A stretch of 32,248 nucleotides of DNA from Chara braunii (GCA_003427395.1 BFEA01000385.1:241692-273939); one strand, 5' to 3'. Positions 7,793 through 18,727 are shown, numbered from the stretch's first letter. The notes: a model not told the origin generated them from the letters alone. Numbers and translations: made by a program.

Positions 7793-8251
7793 ATGTGTCC
7801 TTGTTTTTTGTTCTTTTTTTTATCCTTTCTTTCGCAACGTGCGCTCTTTTAGCTCATAGCTATGTGACAATATATTGAAACACCCCTCAAAATTCTGGGG
7901 ACCCACTTTGGATTGGCTATGAGATGGAGAGCAGCAACCACTTCCTTCAGTGGCAGTCATTGCCATGGAGGATGAGGGCTGCCACAATGGCTGGGAGAGC
8001 ATGGAGGAGTGGCACCATATCTGGGAGAGAGGGGGGCGCGGGGGGCTAGGGGTGTGGAAAGAGACGTTATTAGGCTATGACCAGTGAGTAAAAAATGTGT
8101 TCATCTCACACGGGTGGTCATTGCAAAATCATGCGATATGCAGTGTGCTTGGGACTCTGATGCTGGCATCCGGACTTTGACCCCAGAGGTAGCTGCAGCT
8201 TTCCCCTGTGCTCTGCCTCTGGCCGCAGCGAAACAAGGCAAAGTTGGAGAA
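7793..8251. other. No recognisable feature
   Basis: Lies between the solo LTR and the right arm of the inverted repeat. A G-rich patch occurs at 8026-8058. No supported coding frame. Confidence 0.4.
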
Positions 8252-8368
8252 TTCTGGATGAAATGGTGTGTCAAATTGCAATGGTTGTCTTCTCATCCAG
8301 GGACATTTGAAATGAGCCCTTCAGAAACCAGGACAGGATTCTGTTTCGACTCTGACATAAACATGACC
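8252..8368 (-). repeat. Right arm of the inverted repeat
   Basis: Reverse complement of 5860-5977. Its core GACATTTGAAATGAGCCCTT and AGGACAGGATTCTGTTTCGA strings match the left arm. Similarity stops sharply at the outer end near 8368. Confidence 0.85.
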
Positions 8369-8535
8369 TTTTTTCCCGATGTCAATAATCTGTTTGCTTA
8401 GTTGCCTTACTGATGACATTTGGGTTGCATTGCCTGACAAAGAGTTTACCAAAAATCTTGCTAAGTCGGAACTCTTGTGATAACAAAGTGGTCCTGCAAT
8501 GCTCATGTTCTGACAGGCCATCATTTGCGGTTTGG

Positions 8536-8538
<3 letters not shown>

Positions 8539-8578
<40 letters not shown>
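8539..8578 (+). repeat. (TG)20 microsatellite
   Basis: Twenty perfect TG dinucleotides. It is followed at once by ATTCTCTTCTTGCAG (8579-8593), a good splice-acceptor match. A short frame after it (FGRQDVQRWCYLLKN) could be an exon but has no partner I can identify. Confidence 0.95.
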
Positions 8579-8579
<1 letters not shown>

Positions 8580-8738
8580 TTCTCTTCTTGCAGTTTGGCA
8601 GGCAGGATGTGCAGCGATGGTGTTATCTGCTAAAAAATGCAGAGATGTGTCCTTTGCCGTGAATTGCTATTGAAGAATCGGACGTTGATTCGGTGTGCCT
8701 GACATTATGCTCGCTATGCCCTTCACCCATAGGTTGCT

Positions 8739-9104
8739 TAAGATTGATCTCTATGTGATCCTGCAGTGCAGAACTGACATTACGATGATCTCAGAATTCG
8801 TCATGCTTGCCATGATCTTAAAGGATGGGTCGATGTAGATTGATCTCTATGCAATGCTGCAGCACACAACTTTCTTGCGCAGAGCTGTGACATAATGATG
8901 ATCTCAGAAATTGGGATGTGTTGGTTCTCTATCCGCACCTCGCCATCTCACGTGACTCCTAGCAGGCATGTAATGGCTCGCAAAAGCAGGCTGATCGCCC
9001 ATGCAGGCAGTCTCCGCAATTCATTTCTCAACGAGTGTGCATCTGTGCATGGAGCAATCTCTGCAATGCATTTCACTACGAGTGTGTATCTATGCATGCC
9101 CACT
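8739..9104. repeat. Two diverged tandem duplications
   Basis: A roughly 98-bp unit starts AGATTGATCTCTATG at 8739 and again at about 8837, both ending near GATGATCTCAGAA. A 47-bp unit follows, with TCTCCGCAATTCATTTC at 9011 and TCTCTGCAATGCATTTC at 9058. Confidence 0.65.
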
Positions 9105-9806
9105 GACAAACAAATGCGACATGCCCCCTCGGAGTCTTTTTCTCTGCTGTCACTTCTGCTCTGGGGTCGTGTGAAAATCCCTCTGCTGCCCTTCTGACAT
9201 TGTGGAGGCTTTGGTGTCAGGCCTTGAGTTGTTGTTTGCCCTTCTGATCACCCAGTGTTCTTTGCCGGTGCCACTATTTCTGCGTATGTTTTAATATTTT
9301 CCTGTTTGTCGAAGGAAGTTAAGTTAGTTAACACTTAACATCGCAAGTGGTCAACATTGCTCGCTTCACAGATTCTGGCTATGCAGAGTAGAAATACTTT
9401 GACAGTCTTCAAATGTGGCGTCCAAAAAACCGATGCTCTTGTTTTGTTTGAATGATGTTCTTGGACTGCATGTATAATTGATTGCGATGATCAGATCTGC
9501 CAACTGATTGTAAATCAGCCTGCTTCCATGGAAGCTCAGACCAGATATCATTTTGTCTTTATCAAAGCAAAAGCTCTGAATTTTTCTGATTCTGCGGAGG
9601 GAAAATACTAATTTTGGGAGTTGCTTCATGCACTCTTTCATCTGAACTACATGTGGATGTGCTGATGAGCTTACACTCTCAACACCTGACCCTCCTGATG
9701 GCCCTCTGCATCATGGACATTGTGACTCTTGTAGATGCTTACGCTCACTCTGTAACAATTTGTCTGCCATCTAGAGGTGATCTATGAGAAACTGTGTGGA
9801 CCTGGG
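9105..9806. other. No recognisable feature
   Basis: AT-balanced sequence without supported exons, repeats or hairpins. Confidence 0.4.
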
Positions 9807-9888
9807 TCTGTGCTGTCGACTGCAGTGCCTGCTGTCTGTGCTGTCCACTGCAGTGCCTGCTGTCTGTGCTGTCCACTGCATTGCCTCT
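9807..9888 (+). repeat. 28-bp minisatellite, three copies
   Basis: Copies at 9807, 9835 and 9863 of TCTGTGCTGTCCACTGCAGT followed by GCCTGCTG, nearly identical. Confidence 0.9.
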
Positions 9889-10910
9889 ACAGCAGCCAAT
9901 GTCTTGCAGGTGCACAGTTTGCCCGTTTTCGGCAATCCTCCATGTAACCGCCTTCTGATTCTCAGGCCGCTCTTGTTTTCATGCAGTGCATCCGTCGTCC
10001 GTCTTTTTGCCTGCATGTCTGCGCCGTCCCCATTGCTATCCTTTGGTGGGTACTTGTAATCTGTCTTCTGCTACCATTCCCACATGCAGAAGTGATGATG
10101 AGTATCATATTCTGGTCGCGTATTTTAGTGCATGTAGTGATCCGTTTGTCACCCCTGAAGCTGTTATCCATGCTGTTTCCTGCTGAAGAAGTGCGGCATT
10201 GAAGGTGGACTTCTACAGGTGTCACCCTGTGAGCTGACCACAATCACCGAGGGCGGAATCACTTTCAAAGCTTTGAGGACTGTCAGCACTGTGTGATGAG
10301 GCATTCTGCTCTTCAATGAGTTAATCTTAGGCTACCTCAATGCTGGATGTCGGTAATAGTGTTCTTGTATTCTTCGTCTCCTGTTTTTTTTTCCCCCAAA
10401 AGCTCTATTATTTTGGATGTCTGGGTTGTCTTGTATGGTCTGAAACAATGTTCATGTCGTTCCATCGGGTGTGTGCGATGTAGCTGTTCGCCCGTAATGC
10501 CTGCTAAAACGAGGGCACATTTTCTCCAATATGTGATGATTTTCCACCTCTTTGTGTTCTGTTTGGTTGAATGAAGAGTACTAGTCTCCTTTTGGTGGAT
10601 ATGCCTGAACGAAGGATACTACTTGGTAGCCTCATGAGCCATTTCTCACAGGATCTCTTCTTCTCATAAAGCAAGCTGTTCCCACCACAGCTTTGCGGGC
10701 AGCACAGTGATCAGTTCCCGCTGTGCGTTCTATATGAGGCCTATGTTGAACATGCTCTGTACTAAGTTCATAATATTTTATTTGCAATCTAGAGGGTTTT
10801 GCTTGATGCCTCCTAAAAGATGCCTCATTTTCTCCATTTTTTGAAGTTTTTCCGATACGTGAGTGATTTTTCCATGTCTTTGTGTTCTGTTCCCCACCAC
10901 GGCTCTGCTT
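9889..10910. other. No recognised gene; weak duplication
   Basis: Frames of 66-110 codons have no domain signature. The block 10515-10567 (ATTTTCTCCA ... CTTTGTGTTCTGTT) recurs in diverged form at 10826-10890, so part of this stretch is an old duplication. Confidence 0.35.
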
Positions 10911-10986
10911 GCGACACGATAGCATCTGACTCCTTTGCCCCCCTTGCTTGTGACACAATAGCATCTGACTCCTTTGCCCTCCTAAA
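10911..10986 (+). repeat. 39-bp tandem duplication
   Basis: GCGACACGATAGCATCTGAC at 10911 and GTGACACAATAGCATCTGAC at 10950, each followed by TCCTTTGCCC. Confidence 0.9.
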
Positions 10987-10988
10987 AG

Positions 10989-11335
10989 TTCGTAGTATTA
11001 TAATCATATCATATGGATTGGATTACATGGATGCTGTTCTTCCATGTGCTGCTTTGTACTAAGTTCGGAGTATGAGGTCCATATCATATGGAGTGGATCA
11101 CATGGATTTTGTGCTGTGTAATGCTTTGTACTACGTTCGTAGTATGGATTAGATGACATGGATTGTGTTGTACCATGTGCTGCTTTGTATCAAGTTTGTA
11201 GTATGATATCCATATCATGTGGATTAGATCACATGGATTTTTTAATATGGTGTGCTGCTTTTCGTAGTATTATATCATATGGATTGGATCAGATGGATTT
11301 TTGTAACATGTGCTATGTACTATCATACTACTATG
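10989..11335 (+). repeat. Diverged minisatellite, 59-75 bp units, five copies
   Basis: Units begin at 10989, 11064, 11136, 11195 and 11261 with TTCGTAGTAT or a variant and carry CATATCATATGGATTGGAT and CATGGATTTT. Unit length varies from 59 to 75 bases by indels. Confidence 0.85.
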
Positions 11336-12409
11336 TATTAAGGTGTGAGTGCCATGTTCCATTCTGCCTCTACAATGGTCTATGCCCCAGTTACTGTTCA
11401 TTACATTCCATATCAGTTTATCAACCGATTGATTCTCGTCTTTTTGCCCCCAATATGGAATGGGCTCGCTCTCCTCTCCTCCCCTCCTTCCCTTTCATGG
11501 GTGTCGTCAGTTTGGGTCGTGTAATGTTGGGTTAAGTTCTTTAACGCCCTCCCCCTCCTCGCCTGACACTCTCCCTCCCTTAAATATAACCATGTTCTCA
11601 AGTCCATCAATATCAGTTCTGTCTTTTTTTTTTGGTAGAAATTGGTGGCCTGTTGCCGATGTTCCCTCCGTGTGGCTATCTAGTATGGGATTGTTAAAAA
11701 GGGCCCACCATTCCCGTGTATGTTGGTTGTTATGAAGAGTCAAGGGAGTGAGCAGCATTTTGTGAAACGCAAGCGAACATGGGATCTGGGGCGAACCTTT
11801 ATGAACCACAGGGCAAACTGCAGGGCCGCATAACCGACTTTCTTTTTCAGAAACTGCCACTTTCTGCAACCACTTGTTACTTTGCTAAGATACTTCTTCT
11901 GTGTGAGCAACAAGCAACGCAGGTTGGGCCTGCCCAGTTCTATAGCCGTTAGGCTATGTGTCATGCGATAAAATATCTCTGCATTGGCAGGTGTTTGAAT
12001 GACCCCTCTGCTGTCAGGTGTCAGACTTAGGTTTACCTTGGAGTCATTTGCTGACTTGCCTTGTTTTTCCACCTCCTACCCTGACCTTGGAAAATGACTG
12101 TCTCAACCAGGAGTGATCAATATGCCGAGCACCCGTCTTAACCAACGAGTTTAACGGAACTTTCATCTCTGACATTTGATTTTGTTTGTGCATCCTGATG
12201 GTAAAGGTTTTCTTGTGTATGTCCATGTCATCTGTTCCATGTTGTTTTATCTCCATGCTTTGACCGTCTTTTATCTTGTAATTGTAGTTGGAACAGGTGG
12301 ACTCCCTTGGCATCGAGCAAAATTGCATCGCGAGCTTTTTCTGTCAAGTTTCTATCGGGTCCTTGCATGCTTCCAACTCCATTGCTCGTTGGTGCTTTGT
12401 TTCGATCAG
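11336..12409. other. Intron-like sequence
   Basis: Presumed intron upstream of the exon at 12410. A possible short helical exon (LEQVDSLGIEQN) begins after TTGTAATTGTAG at 12284, but lacks a clean donor. Confidence 0.3.
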
Positions 12410-12487
12410 ACACACTTGACTCAGATGGAGACGGAGTACCGCTTGAAGCTGGAGAAGGCAGTAGCGGACAAGGCGGCGGAAGCCAAG
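12410..12487 (+). CDS. Coiled-coil protein exon
   Basis: Exactly 26 codons between the acceptor TTTCGATCAG and the donor AAG/GTAAGA, phase 0 at both ends. An alternative acceptor 12 bases in (TTGACTCAG) would also keep phase 0. The product is strongly helical and charged (METEYRLKLEKAVADKAAEAK runs across the exon; the quoted part is its C-terminal side), typical of coiled coils. Reading on into the phase-0 exon at 17121 continues the helix with SERISAIEKEAEEAKEELAQ. The intervening 4.6 kb contains nested transposons, which suits a long intron. No family is recognised. Confidence 0.5.
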
Positions 12488-12951
12488 GTAAGAGCGGAAG
12501 CTGATGTAGGACAACTGAAGCTGCGCTGCAGAATATTTCATACTCACGTATCTGACAAGTAATATTTTACTGTTTCTGAGTGTCTCGTAAAACTCTGGCT
12601 GCATAATAAGTTGTGAAATTTTGCTTAATTTGGCCGCAGGTGGTTTTGCCTACATAGTTATTTTGAGAGAATATTCGGAGACATGTCTGTGGAAGAAGAG
12701 CAATGCCTGAGAACAAACAATCATGTTTTCATCACCCTGCCCACTATCCCTCGTCACCTTCCAAACTCACTCATCACCTCATCCCCTAATGAATACTGAA
12801 TCAATCAATGTTGGAGGGTCATCCTTGGCATTAACGAACCGGTGATTACTCCTTCCCGTTCTCTTGCCATGCTGTCCCATACTCGATAATATTCAACGAC
12901 ATAAGTGAAAATCATTCCGTTCAATGGGCTAATAATCTGCAATATGTGCAG

Positions 12952-13005
12952 AACTGTCTAACACCAATCAAACAATCAGAGAACTCCGTGCTGCCATGGC
13001 TCGAG
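12952..13005 (+). CDS. Possible 54-base cassette exon
   Basis: Bounded by AATATGTGCAG and GAG/GTGAGT and a multiple of three, so it could be included without breaking the frame. In the phase set by its neighbours it reads NCLTPIKQSENSVLPWLE, which is not helical. In another phase it reads LSNTNQTIRELRAAMAR, which is, but does not fit the neighbours. That conflict keeps confidence low. Confidence 0.2.
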
Positions 13006-13217
13006 GTGAGTCTCGTGTCCCAAGTCATGCCCTATGCATCTCTGATGCCACTCTGAAGTCTGCTGATAGAGTATACCTTTCATGGGCTTTCACCAAGGTG
13101 CCTAGCAGGCATCCGCCATAACTGTGGATGTCGCTGCCATAGCTCCTTCATAATGTCTACTTGAAGAAGCACCAAGTGACAGGAATATGCTTGCCACCAA
13201 CTAAAAGAAGTTCTCTT

Positions 13218-13929
13218 TGTTATGATCCTACCTCATTCATAATGCAATACTCACGTTTCGAGGAAATGCAAGACTGAGCGGAATAGAATGGAGGTTAGGA
13301 GTCGTTTATTGCTATTTGTCTGTTGTTAATCCAGTTTTGTCTTTGTTCAGGAACAGCATGTAGCTGGACAGGAGAAAGGGACACTGGACCCCGTTTCCAG
13401 TATGAGCCTAATCTGGGTAATGGCCCCAGTCTTCCGGGTTGACATGTGGAGGGATTCCTGGCCTCCTTTTGCTGTATATATAATGAAGCATGCTATTCTT
13501 TAAAAAAAAAAGAAAAGAAAAGAATGGAGGTTAGGAGAAGAGGAAGAAATAGACGAGTTTTAACCAACGTCATCTCCCTCTCCTGTCTCCCAAGCTAATC
13601 TTCTTCAACCTCCTCGTCTTCCAGTAATCAATTAGTAATAAATGAATGAGTGAACAAGAACCATGCCCGAGTAAATCCCCCTTACTCTCAGCAGTCAAAG
13701 AGCTTCCCTTTCAGCCTCACTCTTTTCTCTGTCCTCTCTTGGTGGCATACTAGCTATGGCGGAACATCCCTGCAACCAGCAGATGTGCAAAGGACAGCAC
13801 AACTGCTTATGTGCCTCTCCTGACTCATGCGCCATAACCACACTCCCAAGTCCAAGACTTGCTGGTACCCCACAAGGGCCTTCTAGGTGCAGCAGCAACC
13901 AAGGAAATGGAGATGAAGGTCCACGATAG
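13218..13929 (+). mobile_element. LTR-like element, family II, copy A, left part
   Basis: Starts TGTTATGATCC as do copies B and C. It carries the family's AATAAATGAATGAGTGAACA region and a stretch ending CACGATAG, where copy B is inserted. Copy A resumes at 15236 with ATAGCC, matching CACCATAGCCAGG in copy C. Without its inserts copy A is about 1.26 kb, close to the 1306 bp of copy B. No flanking target duplication was found for copy A. Confidence 0.65.
13302..13520 (+). mobile_element. SINE-like or truncated LINE insert with 17-bp target duplication
   Basis: A 219-bp insert within copy A is flanked by the perfect direct repeat AGAATGGAGGTTAGGAG (13285-13301 and 13521-13537). It ends in an A-rich tail (from TTTAAAAAAAAAA at about 13500), which fixes the orientation as +. 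This is the signature of target-primed reverse transcription. The interior contains GGACCCCGTTTCCAG and GCTGTATATATAATG, with no tRNA-like boxes that I can recognise, so it may be the 3' end of a LINE instead of a true SINE. Confidence 0.8.
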
Positions 13930-15235
13930 TGTTATGATCCTGGCCAATTTCGAGATACACATCCATCAGATCGTACAATGCCGCCCAATTGCAGAAAGAA
14001 ATGAATGAACTTGAGAGAAGAGAGAGGATTAGAAGAAGAAGAAGAAGTAAGAAAGAAGAAGAAGATGATGTACACCAGCATAAACAAATGACAAGGCTCT
14101 TCTTCTTCGCCCAACAATCTCCTCCTCCTTATCTCCCCCTTCTCTTATTCATACAAGAAATAATAATACAACGTTGAATGGCTGATCCAGAATCAATGTC
14201 CGAGTCCCTCTTCTACTGCAGGTATCACTTGAGATCCACCATAGCCATGGCCGCCTCCCCACTCTTCGCTCTCATAGGCTGAGGCTATGGCGGACTACTA
14301 GGCCTTGCCCACATGCCCAAAGGACAACCCAAAGCAGCTATGGCTGCTTTGGCTCAGGCCGCCATGCCCAACCCTGCCTTGAAGCTTCTTGGTGTGGTTC
14401 TCCCCAGTTGGGGACTCCTTGCTGCAGCGCCCACCAAGGTGATGAAGATGGCTGCCACCATAGCCAGGTAAGTAGTACCCCTGGCGCTCCTCCCCCTTCC
14501 TTCCTTCTTCCTCCCTCGTGTCCTTCTCCTTCCTCCCCAGCAGCGCTGCTCTATCACAGCCAGCGCTCCACTAGTGTGTCGCCAAACTTGCACACCGAAA
14601 AAGAGGCCGGACTCTCCGCCCGGCCCGAAGATATAGCGGCCTGCTTTGCCTCTTGGGCGGTGACTTCCAGGCCGCTTGGCCTCCCAAGCAACCGGTACCT
14701 CCTCCTTTTTTGGAGGGAAACATCATTGCNGACTCTGATATTGCCCGTACAGGCCCTAGACTCAGACTGGTATCCNCCNNGACCTAGCCTACNCTACTNG
14801 GCCTCTAAAAATGCCACTTTTGTCNTCTTCTGCTCGGCCNCCGGTACCTGCACATCTACCCCTTCCAGGTGCGGTACCGGCCTACCCGCTACTTGAGTGC
14901 TTTTCCCCGCTGCAACCCCTCAATGTCACGGCCACAGGTAAGTACCTGCCCTGAGGGCCCAATGAACGAGCAAGTGCCCTGACGGGCCACACACATGTTC
15001 ATGCCAACCAGCACTCAGACAGGCATGGTCACACACACACCCAAGCCAACCAACACTCAGACAGGCATGGTCACACACACACTCAAGCCAACCATCACTC
15101 AGACAGACATGCAGTCCAGCAAGCGTGCACACACAGACTTAGTAGCAGGCCGGAAACTCGGCAAGGCATTCAGTCTATGAGCAAAACTCAGAAATCAGCT
15201 GTGTGTTTCAGTCCATGTTTGGACGGGTCATCACA
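13930..15235 (+). mobile_element. Solo LTR-like element, family II, copy B, nested in copy A
   Basis: Starts TGTTATGATCCTGGCC and ends GGGTCATCACA, forming imperfect inverted termini TGTTATGA/TCATCACA. ATAG occurs on both sides (13926-13929 and 15236-15239), consistent with a 4-bp target duplication. Copy A resumes in register on the right, which confirms the insertion. It contains a purine-rich stretch, the string CACCATAGCCAG/GTAAG shared with copy C, and eight single Ns at 14730-14840. No protein domains; the frames inside are not called. Confidence 0.7.
15004..15113 (+). repeat. 42-bp tandem repeat inside LTR copy B
   Basis: Units at 15004, 15046 and 15088 carry CCAACCAGCACTCAGACAGG or a variant, then CATGGTCACACACACAC. 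About 2.6 copies. Confidence 0.9.
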
Positions 15236-16026
15236 ATAGCCAAAGGCAAGTCTCCCATGTCGGCTCCCTCTTCTCGACTTTAAAATCTACGCTCTTCCTC
15301 TCCCCTTTTCCATTACCCTAGCTTGAGGTACTTCTCCTTCTACCTCCATAGCCTAGGTCTACACCTTCCCACTGCTACTCCGTAGCCATGGAGGTGTTCC
15401 TGTCCACCCTCCAACTCTAGAACTCCACCTAACTCACCTTCTGGGCAGAGCGCCAGCATGACTGCTGGGGACGTGTGCCGGCCTTGCTTCCCCTCTCCAG
15501 CCCTTCCTTGGCAAGGCACTACTTCTTCTACTTGTGCACCGGGCCTATTGGAAGCTCCTGCCTTTTGCTGGGAGCATCTTTCCACTCGGCAATCCAACCG
15601 CAAGGCCTGAACCTAATGTGGAAGCTCCCTAAGCATAGGCCCTGAGTGCTGATGACCACTTTTGGAAGCTACCGGATCTTCTTAAGACGACCGGACTCAC
15701 TTGGACCTGCCCAAGTTGCTTGAAAATCCCAACTGGGTACTGGCCAAATTCTACGTCTGTCCTTATGAGCCCTGTCCTTTCTGAAAGTCGTCTGGTTTCT
15801 AATTTCAGTGTTACCCCTGTAGTTCTACGTATTTCTGATCTACCTCTCCCAGGACACGGAAAACACAGCACAAGAATACAGTTCATACCGTCACATAGAG
15901 ACTTAGAAACACACAGGCAAACTGCAGTCACACTACAATCACGGAAATCCCAGGAAACCAAGCCAACAATCAGCAGTGCTACTAGAACTGCATAAATGTC
16001 AGACTGATTCTGTGTGGGTCATTGCA
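15236..16026 (+). mobile_element. LTR-like element, family II, copy A, right part
   Basis: Continuation of 13218-13929 after copy B. It ends GTGTGGGTCATTGCA, parallel to GGACGGGTCATCACA at the end of copy B and CAGGTCAATGCA at 26718. The right boundary is inferred from that alignment. Confidence 0.5.
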
Positions 16027-16976
16027 TGTTATTGTTCTGGGTTGGGGGCCTCGACCTGTCTCCACAAGAATGTCCTTGCCTGGTGTTTGGCTTGGGGGCC
16101 TCTATGTGTTGTTCACTGGCCTGAAAATGTGAGGTGCTGATGGGCTCCTCGAAACTGTCCTTTGCCGCCTTTTGATTGAAGAATGATGACCTTGCACATT
16201 ACTCTAATTCACCCTGGTTCTGGTTGCCATTTGGTACCCAGTTCACTAAGTCTCAAAGCTACCCGGTCTTCAGTCTTACTCTGGACTTCCTGAAAAATGC
16301 TTTACCAACCAGAAAAGTTCTATCTTTTTGCTGGTTTGACAAGAGCACCAAAAATTGAATAGAGTTGTGCTTGATGTGAAAGCTGAGGGTGGCACTGCTC
16401 CAAGGTGGACTGGGCTAGTATGTTCCAACTCCATGCCACTGAACTTCAGCCCTATCCTGGCTGCTAAAGAGAAAATTTCCCAGTGATGCCTACTGCAATC
16501 AGGATGCTCCTCTGTGCTGTTGCGTTATGCAGAGAGAAGCCTCTCCATAACCAAGTTACTATAGTGTCTCCTACAACGGGTATTGCACTAGATAAACTTG
16601 ATTCTCCTCCTCAATTTGTTGCTAAGGAATGACTCTCCTGTTTGCTGATTCTTTCCTCCTCAGTATGCCCTCTGTTCGAGTCCTCCAGCACTGCCAATTG
16701 GCATCAGGATGCCCAGGTTGTAACCATGCCTTACAGTGAAAGGCAGAAATAAGGGTATAATCGTAATGAAGCGAAGACAAAACTAAGAAACAAAATGACA
16801 AAAACAGCGAGTGTTGCTAATAACTTGCTATGGAATTTAGAAGGTCAATGATTTCGGAAAATGGAGACATGGAGATCCTGAAGCCAATGGCTTCTCAAGC
16901 TTTTTGAAGCTTTTTCTGATGAGCATTTGCTGCCTGAAAGCCTGCAAACCGGGCCCACTCGTTTGCCTCAATACAG
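16027..16976. other. Intron sequence, no separate feature
   Basis: Unique-looking DNA. A GGGGGCCTC-containing phrase repeats at about 16043 and 16096. No supported exon. Confidence 0.4.
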
Positions 16977-17054
16977 TTTGTAGTTGGGGCTGTGTCTGTG
17001 CTGGTTTGGCTCCATTGCCGAGTTGCAGATGCGCAGCACGTGATCAGGCGAGAG
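16977..17054 (+). CDS. Possible exon, 26 codons
   Basis: Good acceptor GTTTGCCTCAATACAG and donor GAG/GTAATT, phase 0 at both ends, so it fits between 12487 and 17121. The first half is hydrophobic (FVVGAVSVLVWLHC), the second helical (VADAQHVIRRE), joining naturally to the next exon. The hydrophobic start is odd for a coiled coil; the true acceptor may lie further in, or the exon may add a membrane-like segment. Confidence 0.3.
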
Positions 17055-17120
17055 GTAATTGAGCATGGTATGTGTTTTCTGACGAGCAAACGTATGCCTC
17101 AATTGATGATACGGTAGCAG

Positions 17121-17251
17121 GTTTTCTCAGAGAGAATATCGGCAATAGAAAAGGAGGCTGAAGAGGCCAAAGAAGAGCTTGCACAAGTGCGCAGTCAACC
17201 GGAGTTGTTATCCCTTGCATGGCGGTCACCGGAAGGACCTTCAGAGCCTGG
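17121..17251 (+). CDS. Coiled-coil protein exon
   Basis: 131 bases from the acceptor ACGGTAGCAG to the donor CCTGG/GTAAGT, entering in phase 0 and leaving in phase 2. Residues 3-22 are a charged helix, SERISAIEKEAEEAKEELAQ, with a heptad-like pattern. They are followed by a proline-rich linker, ending SPEGPSEP. The phase-2 end exactly matches the acceptor at 18276, where one G completes a glycine codon. No catalytic motif is seen; probable structural or adaptor protein of unknown family. Confidence 0.55.
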
Positions 17252-17688
17252 GTAAGTTTTGAAGACTCTGCCTAACCAGGGGTTTGCCAAAGTTCTAAAA
17301 ACAGCATTGTTTTGTATGTGATTTTATCTATAGATCCTCTAAAAACATTAAAGCTGATCAGCCGCCGGTGCCTGCACACATGCTAAACTTAGATTTTTAT
17401 CATCTGATAGTGCGATCGGCGGCAAAAAATGACAATTTAGGCGTCCGAACTTGCTTGAAATTTGGACTCGTGAAGCTGTTGGCCGTTGGGTTTAGTCGAT
17501 ACATAGGGCTGCTGGCCGTCGCATTTAGTGCCCATATAAGCTTGCTGGAAGTGTCAGAGATGTTTTTGACATTGTCAGAGCACAGTAGACATCCCATATT
17601 GCACTCTAAATCTCCCTCACCTGGAGATGAATATCGTGGTGTCAGAGAAGCGGGTTCATTCTTTTGATTTTTTTGGTTCTTTTGTTTG

Positions 17689-17714
17689 TTTTGTTTGTTT
17701 TGTTTGTTTTGTTT
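17689..17714 (+). repeat. (TTTGTTTG)n-like microsatellite
   Basis: Short array of TTTTGTTTG units within the intron. Confidence 0.8.
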
Positions 17715-17789
17715 AAATTGTTGAAAGCGGGTCATGTTGGCCTTGGTTGAGGTCTGCATCTTGAGCCATCATTCTGCAGGTGCACCGTT

Positions 17790-18030
17790 CATCGAAGAAG
17801 CCGGAAAACCTTAGTGGAAAATGTTGCAAGGTGATGCGTGCTGTCTGAACAGTTGCATGGCGAGGACTGGCTGCCACCCACACAAAGTTTGTGCTTGCGT
17901 GGCAGACTTTTGTCGAAGAAGTCGGAAAACCATAAGTGGAGAACTTTGCATGGTGATGCGTGCTCTCCGAACGGTGGACTGGCCGGTGAACCACGCAAAA
18001 AGTTTGCACGGCGGGTGCAGGCATGCACAC
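17790..18030 (+). repeat. 121-bp tandem duplication in the intron
   Basis: Copies begin at about 17790 and 17911; both contain CGAAGAAG, GGAAAACC, GTGATGCGTGCT and AAAGTTTG. Just downstream, GGGGTTTGAACCCTGG (18061-18076) resembles a tRNA T-arm, but no complete tRNA fold is present. Confidence 0.85.
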
Positions 18031-18276
18031 ACACGCAAACACACACCTGTTCTTGGAGCTGGGGTTTGAACCCTGGCAAAGATTTTGAGGTTGCAACTGA
18101 TTGATGAGTTAACCTCCTCCTTGCCTCCCATCAAAACCCCCTGGTTATGAAAATCTTGGGTCGTTGCATAGCTATAGGAAAACAGCTCAGTACTGTGTGG
18201 TATATATGAATATTTGTTATTGATGTTTTCACTGTTTCTTTCTTTGGATTCTTTATTTGCTATTTGTGTTTCGTAG

Positions 18277-18388
18277 GGAGGGACAGGAACCTCTTGTGGC
18301 TGATTTCCAAGAGGCAAGTTTTCGCAGTCGAGTGCCAGAGATGTCACATGCGGCATTAGCAGCAAGCCTCGTTCGAGAGGGATGGACG
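18277..18388 (+). CDS. Coiled-coil protein exon, C-terminal region
   Basis: 112 bases between TTTGTGTTTCGTAG and ACG/GTGAGT, entering in phase 2 and leaving in phase 0. It reads EGQEPLVADFQEASF onward to AALAASLVREGWT, amphipathic and acidic. The phase agreement with the previous exon supports both. No family recognised. Confidence 0.55.
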
Positions 18389-18727
18389 GTGAGTTCCCCT
18401 TCAACCACCAACCGGTCTGTCTGGGCTTGGTGGCACAATGTACTCCCTTGCTGGCAGGAGCTGAAAGTGTTGGTCTTTTATATGATATGTATGGCTCGGT
18501 CCCACATGCTCTTATCAAGCTGTCAACGCAATGCTGGAAATTAGTGTTGTCTTACTACTTTGTGGTCGAAGTTATTGAATCCTTGGAAACCTTGGGTGCA
18601 TATTTTCAGCAGCCATCATTGCATATGGATTTCAAATTCTCTTCTCTCGGTATCATGCCTTCCTGGAAAGCGAGGTATAAATTTGTGCACTGTAGTGCCC
18701 TCAGCTTCTCGAGCCATGTTTACACAG

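Noticed and set aside
9807-11335. CRISPR-like spaced repeats
   Set aside because: The repeats are contiguous minisatellites without unique spacers, in a eukaryotic context.
13218-13233. Target-site duplication for LTR copy A
   Set aside because: CTCTT precedes the start, but the bases after the inferred end at 16026 are TGTTA; no match, so its boundary remains tentative.
14408-14896. 162-codon frame with ambiguous residues
   Set aside because: Lies inside family-II LTR copy B and crosses Ns; copy C does not preserve the frame.
18055-18080. Possible tRNA from a T-arm-like GGGGTTTGAACCC
   Set aside because: No A box, acceptor stem or anticodon arm can be placed upstream.
17811-18518. 235-codon minus-strand frame
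   Set aside because: It runs antisense through a 121-bp tandem duplication and a supported + strand exon (18277-18388), with no motif of its own.
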